The position numbers were made by a program, and so were the translations under genes. Positions 13,703-16,760 of a stretch of DNA of 16,760 bases are shown here, piece after piece. The stretch is from Verrucomicrobiota bacterium. Its GTDB lineage: Bacteria > Verrucomicrobiota > Verrucomicrobiia > Chthoniobacterales > Terrimicrobiaceae. The first letter of the stretch is position 1. Each line of letters begins with the position of its first letter. The DNA lies in NCBI GenBank assembly GCA_026398285.1, contig JAPLTI010000221.1, positions 1 to 16,760 on the forward strand, read 5' to 3'. The notes below the pieces were generated by a model. The model was not told where the DNA came from. It was given only the letters and a program-made list of their open reading frames with translations, and did no database searches.

Positions 13703-14836
13703 ATGTTGAATGTCGCGCTCAAGATGCTGTTTCGTGACCGGGCGAAATACGCGATGCTCGTTTGCGGCCTCGCCTTTTGCTCGCTGCTCATGTGCCAGCA
13801 GTCATCGGTCTTTTGCGGACTGATGATGTGGACGACGGCTACGGTGCGAAACATTGGTGCGCCGGTGTGGGTGGTGGATGCCAAAGTCGAGCAGGCTAAC
13901 GAGGTCATCCCGATGCGGCAGATCGAAGTTGATCGTGTGCGGAGTGTCCAGGGTGTGGCATGGGCGGTCTCGCTTTACATTGGCATCGAGCAGGCCCGCC
14001 TTGGCGACGGATCTTTTCAAAATGTGCAGGTCGTCGGCCTCGACACGGGCACGCTCACGGGTCGGCCGATGAATATGAAAGCCGGCCGCATCGAGGATCT
14101 ACGACTGCCGGACTCGGTGGTAGTCGATCAGGTCGCGGTGGAAAAATTCCGTCGCAAGGGCATCAAAATCGAGCTGGGGACGACATTTGAGATCAATGAC
14201 AAATCCGCCCGCGTTGTCGGCATCTGCCATGTGAGCCGGAGTTTTCTAGGGCAGCCCTATATCTACACGACTTACGATCGCGCTTTGGAATACGCGAAGC
14301 CTTCCCGCAAACAGCTCAGCTACGTGCTGGCTGCACCGATGCCCGGAATCTCTGCCGAAGAACTGGCTACTCGCATCGACAAGCTCGACGGATTGCGGGC
14401 GATCGCGAGCGACGACCTCTTCTGGATGACGATTCGCTGGTATATCAAAAACACGGGGATTCCGATTTCCTTCGGAACTGTGGTGATCCTCGGCCTGATC
14501 GTCGGCGTGGCGATTGCGGGGCAGACATTCTACCTTTTCGTCCACGACAACCTGCGTTTCCTGGCCGCATTCAAAGCAATGGGTGCCCGCAATTCGACCC
14601 TCGCCGGAATGGTTCTGGCGCAGGCTTTTTCCGTCGGATTCATTGGCTATGGCATCGGCGTGGGATTGGCAGCGTGGTTCGGAAACACCGTGCTCGCCAA
14701 AGAGGCACCGCCCTTTTTTATGCCTTGGCAAGTGCCGGCATTCGTCGCGTGCGTGATTCTTTTTATCTGCTCCTTCTCTGCCCTCATCGGCCTCACAAAG
14801 GTAATGCGCCTCGAACCGGCAGTCGTCTTCCGATGA
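13703..14836 (+). CDS. ABC transporter permease, FtsX/DevC-like
   Basis: The 377-residue protein has the MacB/FtsX/DevC permease layout: one membrane helix near the N-terminus (about 17-42), a large extracytoplasmic domain (about 45-250), then three helices (about 255-280, 298-328, 343-365) in a C-terminal FtsX-like domain. The segment HDNLRFLAAFKAMGARNSTLAGMVLAQA between the second and third helices is the cytoplasmic coupling region that contacts the ATPase. TAAGGA at 13684-13689 supports the start. The stop overlaps the ATPase start as ATGA. With the downstream HlyD-type adaptor this forms a DevBCA-like export system; in cyanobacteria such systems export glycolipids, but the substrate here is unknown. 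There is no sign of damage in this gene. Confidence 0.88.
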   Translation: MLNVALKMLFRDRAKYAMLVCGLAFCSLLMCQQSSVFCGLMMWTTATVRNIGAPVWVVDAKVEQANEVIPMRQIEVDRVRSVQGVAWAVSLYIGIEQARLGDGSFQNVQVVGLDTGTLTGRPMNMKAGRIEDLRLPDSVVVDQVAVEKFRRKGIKIELGTTFEINDKSARVVGICHVSRSFLGQPYIYTTYDRALEYAKPSRKQLSYVLAAPMPGISAEELATRIDKLDGLRAIASDDLFWMTIRWYIKNTGIPISFGTVVILGLIVGVAIAGQTFYLFVHDNLRFLAAFKAMGARNSTLAGMVLAQAFSVGFIGYGIGVGLAAWFGNTVLAKEAPPFFMPWQVPAFVACVILFICSFSALIGLTKVMRLEPAVVFR

Positions 14837-15523
14837 GCAACAAAATCGCAGTCCGCGTCGAGAATGTTGTGAAAAGCTTCACCGGCGGCGACTCCCGTGT
14901 TTTTGCGCTCAAGGGCGCCAGCTTGGAGGCGAGATTCGGCGAGATTCTCATGATCGTCGGCCCCTCGGGCTGTGGAAAAACAACGCTCCTGAGCGTGATC
15001 TGCGGCACACTGAAGTTCGAGGAAGGCCAAATCACCGTCTTCGACAAGGACCTCGGAACAATGCGCAACGGTGAGATAACCCGCTTCCGCCGCGAGAACA
15101 TTGGCTTCATTTTCCAGCAGTTCAATCTCATCCCCACTCTCACAGCGGTGGAGAATGTTTCGATTCCGCTCATCCTGCAGGGCAAGCCAACTGCCGAGGC
15201 CGAGGCAGGTCGGACTGGGGGAGAAATTCAAATCCTATCCCAATCAACTCTCCGGTGGGCAGCAGCAACGCGTGGCGATTTCGCGGGCCCTCGTTCACGA
15301 GCCGCGCCTGATCATCTGCGACGAGCCCACCGCCGCGCTCGACTCCGTGAGCGGACACAAAACACTGGAACTCCTCAAGGCCAGCGCACTGAAACCCGAC
15401 CGTTGCGTCATCATTGTCACACACGACAGCCGCATTTATCCATTTGCCGACCGCATCGTTCAGATGGACGATGGACATGTGATCGGCCACTTCGACGACC
15501 ATACCCAAATCCAGCATGCCTAA
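14833..15523 (+). pseudogene. ABC transporter ATP-binding protein (DevA/LolD-like), frame broken by a small deletion
   Basis: The first frame from ATG 14833 gives a normal N-terminus: FALKGASLEARFGEILMIVG (24-43), Walker A GPSGCGKT (43-50) and the Q-loop in FIFQQFNLIPTLTAVENV (92-109). After GKPTAEAEA (near base 15205) it becomes nonsense. The remaining part reads in the +1 frame from about 15206: QVGLGEKF, ABC signature LSGGQQQRVAISRAL, Walker B LIICDEP with the catalytic Glu, and VTHD with the switch His. Compared with LolD-type proteins, about seven or eight residues are missing at the join, which fits loss of about 20 or 23 bases. Both halves are otherwise well conserved, so the break is either very recent or an assembly error. 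As it stands, no chain would contain both Walker motifs. The second part ends at 15523, overlapping the adaptor gene by eight bases. Confidence 0.85.
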
Positions 15524-16436
15524 GCGCCTTTCCTTCTACCTCGCACTCGGCGGGATCATCGCCGTGACGCTCCTCGTTTTGCGCCTTCGTGAGAGCGGCC
15601 CGACGCCTCAACCACTCATCCCTCCCCCGCAATCGCCTTACGCCGACTCCATCGGGGGCCGGGGCCTCGTCGAGAGTGTGAATGAAAATGTCCGCATCGC
15701 ACCGGCTACCTCCGGCCTGATCCGGGACGTCGCGGTAAAAGTGGGTGACAAAGTTTCCAAGGGCGATGTGCTTTTCGCCATGGATGACAGGGATGCCATC
15801 TCACTCGTGAAGGTGCAGGAAGCCCAAGTCGCCGTCCTCGAGGCCCAAGTCGCCACCTCTCAAACAATCGTTGCCGACCGCAAGGACCAACTCGACCGCA
15901 CCACCCGCCTCCGCGAAAAAAATGTTTCCAGCGAAGACGAAGCCAAGCGCAACCTTTTCGCCTGGCAGGCTGCCGACCACCAACTGCAAAGCACGCTTGC
16001 GGATTTGAATCTGGCCCGAGCCCGCCTCGCCGACGCCCGCGTCCGCCTCGATCTTCTCACAATCCGCTCCCCGCGCGACGGCACCGTTCTCCAAGTCAAT
16101 ATACGACCCGGTGAATACATGATGGTTAACGCCTCCGAACCATCCATCCTCCTCGGCGATATTTCCCAACTCCAACTCCGCGTCGATGTCGATGAATCCG
16201 ATGCTCCATCCATACGCGAAGGCTGCACCGGCGTTGCCTTCCTCAAAGGCTCGCGGGAAAAATCCGTGCCGCTCGAGTTTGTCCGCATCGAACCTTACAT
16301 TCTTCCCAAAAAATCCCTCTCGGGCGAAAGCACGGAGCGCGTCGACACCCGCGTTCTGCAGATCATTTTCCGTTTCGAAAATCCCACTTTCCCCGTTTAC
16401 GTCGGTCAACAGATGGATGTCTTCATTCAAGAGTAG
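15516..16436 (+). CDS. HlyD/DevB-type periplasmic adaptor (membrane fusion protein)
   Basis: The 306-residue protein has an N-terminal membrane anchor (6-23), a Pro-rich linker (29-41), the first half of a lipoyl/barrel-sandwich domain (about 58-92, with SGLIRDVAVKVGDKVSKGDVLF), and a coiled-coil hairpin (about 94-175, rich in Ala, Gln, Glu and Leu). The second half of the lipoyl domain follows (about 181-215, RSPRDGTVLQVNIRPGEYM), then a beta-barrel. This is the order of RND/ABC-type adaptors that link an inner membrane exporter to an outer membrane channel. The length is near the lower end of the family. The start overlaps the end of the ATPase gene. It is expected to work with the permease and the ATPase as one efflux complex. 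Confidence 0.92.
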   Translation: MPKRLSFYLALGGIIAVTLLVLRLRESGPTPQPLIPPPQSPYADSIGGRGLVESVNENVRIAPATSGLIRDVAVKVGDKVSKGDVLFAMDDRDAISLVKVQEAQVAVLEAQVATSQTIVADRKDQLDRTTRLREKNVSSEDEAKRNLFAWQAADHQLQSTLADLNLARARLADARVRLDLLTIRSPRDGTVLQVNIRPGEYMMVNASEPSILLGDISQLQLRVDVDESDAPSIREGCTGVAFLKGSREKSVPLEFVRIEPYILPKKSLSGESTERVDTRVLQIIFRFENPTFPVYVGQQMDVFIQE

Positions 16437-16542
16437 GTCTTCGCATTGATCCGACTCGTGAATTGGGCTTTTACCGACAAGCGCTTCTTTCCTCTTGCCG
16501 CCCACCATTGAGGTCGGCATAAAAAAAGCCCTCACACCAATC

Positions 16543-16760
16543 ATGCATACCCATCTATTTATCGGGCGGAGCACCGTCCCCTATGTGTTACCTGTTGCCA
16601 TCTTGTTGACCGGCTTCCTTCCCGTCACAGGCCAAGCCCAAACATCAGAAACCGCCACCACGCGGTCGATTCAGGCAACCCCCATTGAAGTCAGCTCCGG
16701 CCAAGTCCTCTCGGGAACCACCGGAACACTCTCCGGACGACGCTCCACACCGGCCGAAAC
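16543..16760 (+). CDS. Exported protein, 3' truncated by the window edge
   Basis: An open frame starts at ATG 16543 and runs to the window end (72 codons) without a stop. The first 32 or so residues look like a signal peptide: short basic start (HLFIGR), hydrophobic core (VLPVAILLTGFLPV) and a GQAQ end suitable for signal peptidase. The following part is rich in Thr, Ser and Gly and is probably a flexible N-terminus. No domain is visible yet. Its place 106 bases after the adaptor gene would suit an outer membrane channel of the same export system, but that is only a guess from context. The gap before it shows no clear promoter or terminator. Confidence 0.6.
   Translation, partial: MHTHLFIGRSTVPYVLPVAILLTGFLPVTGQAQTSETATTRSIQATPIEVSSGQVLSGTTGTLSGRRSTPAE

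Noticed and set aside
15195..15215. Programmed ribosomal frameshifting in the ABC ATPase gene.
   Set aside because: There is no slippery heptamer or downstream pseudoknot, and several residues are missing at the join, which frameshifting would not explain.
16473..16530. A terminator after the adaptor gene (GCCG...CGGC followed by a run of A).
   Set aside because: The stem is short and interrupted, and on the plus strand it is followed by A rather than T.
1..16760. CRISPR arrays, tRNA or rRNA genes, insertion sequences.
   Set aside because: No regularly spaced direct repeats, cloverleaf, rRNA-like stretch, transposase or terminal repeats were found by reading both strands.

Overview
The window looks like a piece of a GC-rich Gram-negative bacterial chromosome. 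The gene content (a four-gene cluster around nuoG and purD, an SpmA-SpmB type fusion in what is probably a non-sporulator, a split chromate transporter, type I QueF) and the codon use remind me of Verrucomicrobiota. That placement is inference; there is no rRNA or other taxonomic marker here. No rRNA, tRNA, CRISPR array or transposase was seen.

Layout. (a) 2-889 (+): the 3' part of an unrecognised protein, convergent with prmA (1012-1869, -). (b) 1966-6615 (+): a tight cluster of nuoG, a lipoprotein with a degenerate metallo-beta-lactamase fold (3603), purD (GTG start at 4292) and an S41-like exported protein (5566), with gaps of 2, -4 and -1 bases. The lipoprotein and the S41-like protein both appear to have lost their catalytic residues. 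(c) 6637-8883: a toxin-antitoxin island. It holds an AbiEii/AbiEi-like pair on the minus strand in toxin-first order and a Phd/VapC-like pair on the plus strand. Between them is an AT-rich stretch with a perfect 17-bp palindrome over the AbiEii start codon and an orphan terminator-like hairpin. (d) 8889-9317 (-): queF. (e) 9451-11499 (+): an HKD-type phospholipase D-like protein overlapping two half-size chromate transporter genes. (f) 11545-11578: a perfect 34-bp palindrome. (g) 11661-12822 (+): an SpmA-SpmB fusion broken by an internal out-of-frame deletion. (h) 12990-13679 (+): a Bax inhibitor-1 family membrane protein. (i) 13703-16436 (+): an ABC exporter cluster of permease, ATPase and HlyD-type adaptor with overlapping ends. 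The ATPase frame is broken by another small deletion. (j) 16543 to the edge: the start of an exported protein.

How the genes work together. PurD (purine synthesis), PrmA (L11 methylation), QueF (queuosine synthesis) and NuoG (respiratory complex I) are housekeeping functions. The toxin-antitoxin pairs are accessory and sit between the convergent end of the purD cluster and queF. The permease, ATPase and adaptor would form one inner-membrane efflux machine. The most notable points are the two adjacent pseudo-hydrolases tied to nuoG/purD, the reversed abiE-like operon with its start-codon palindrome and neighbouring candidate small transcript, and two genes that each lack a coding segment so that the frame shifts the same way. 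The last may be gene decay or assembly error.
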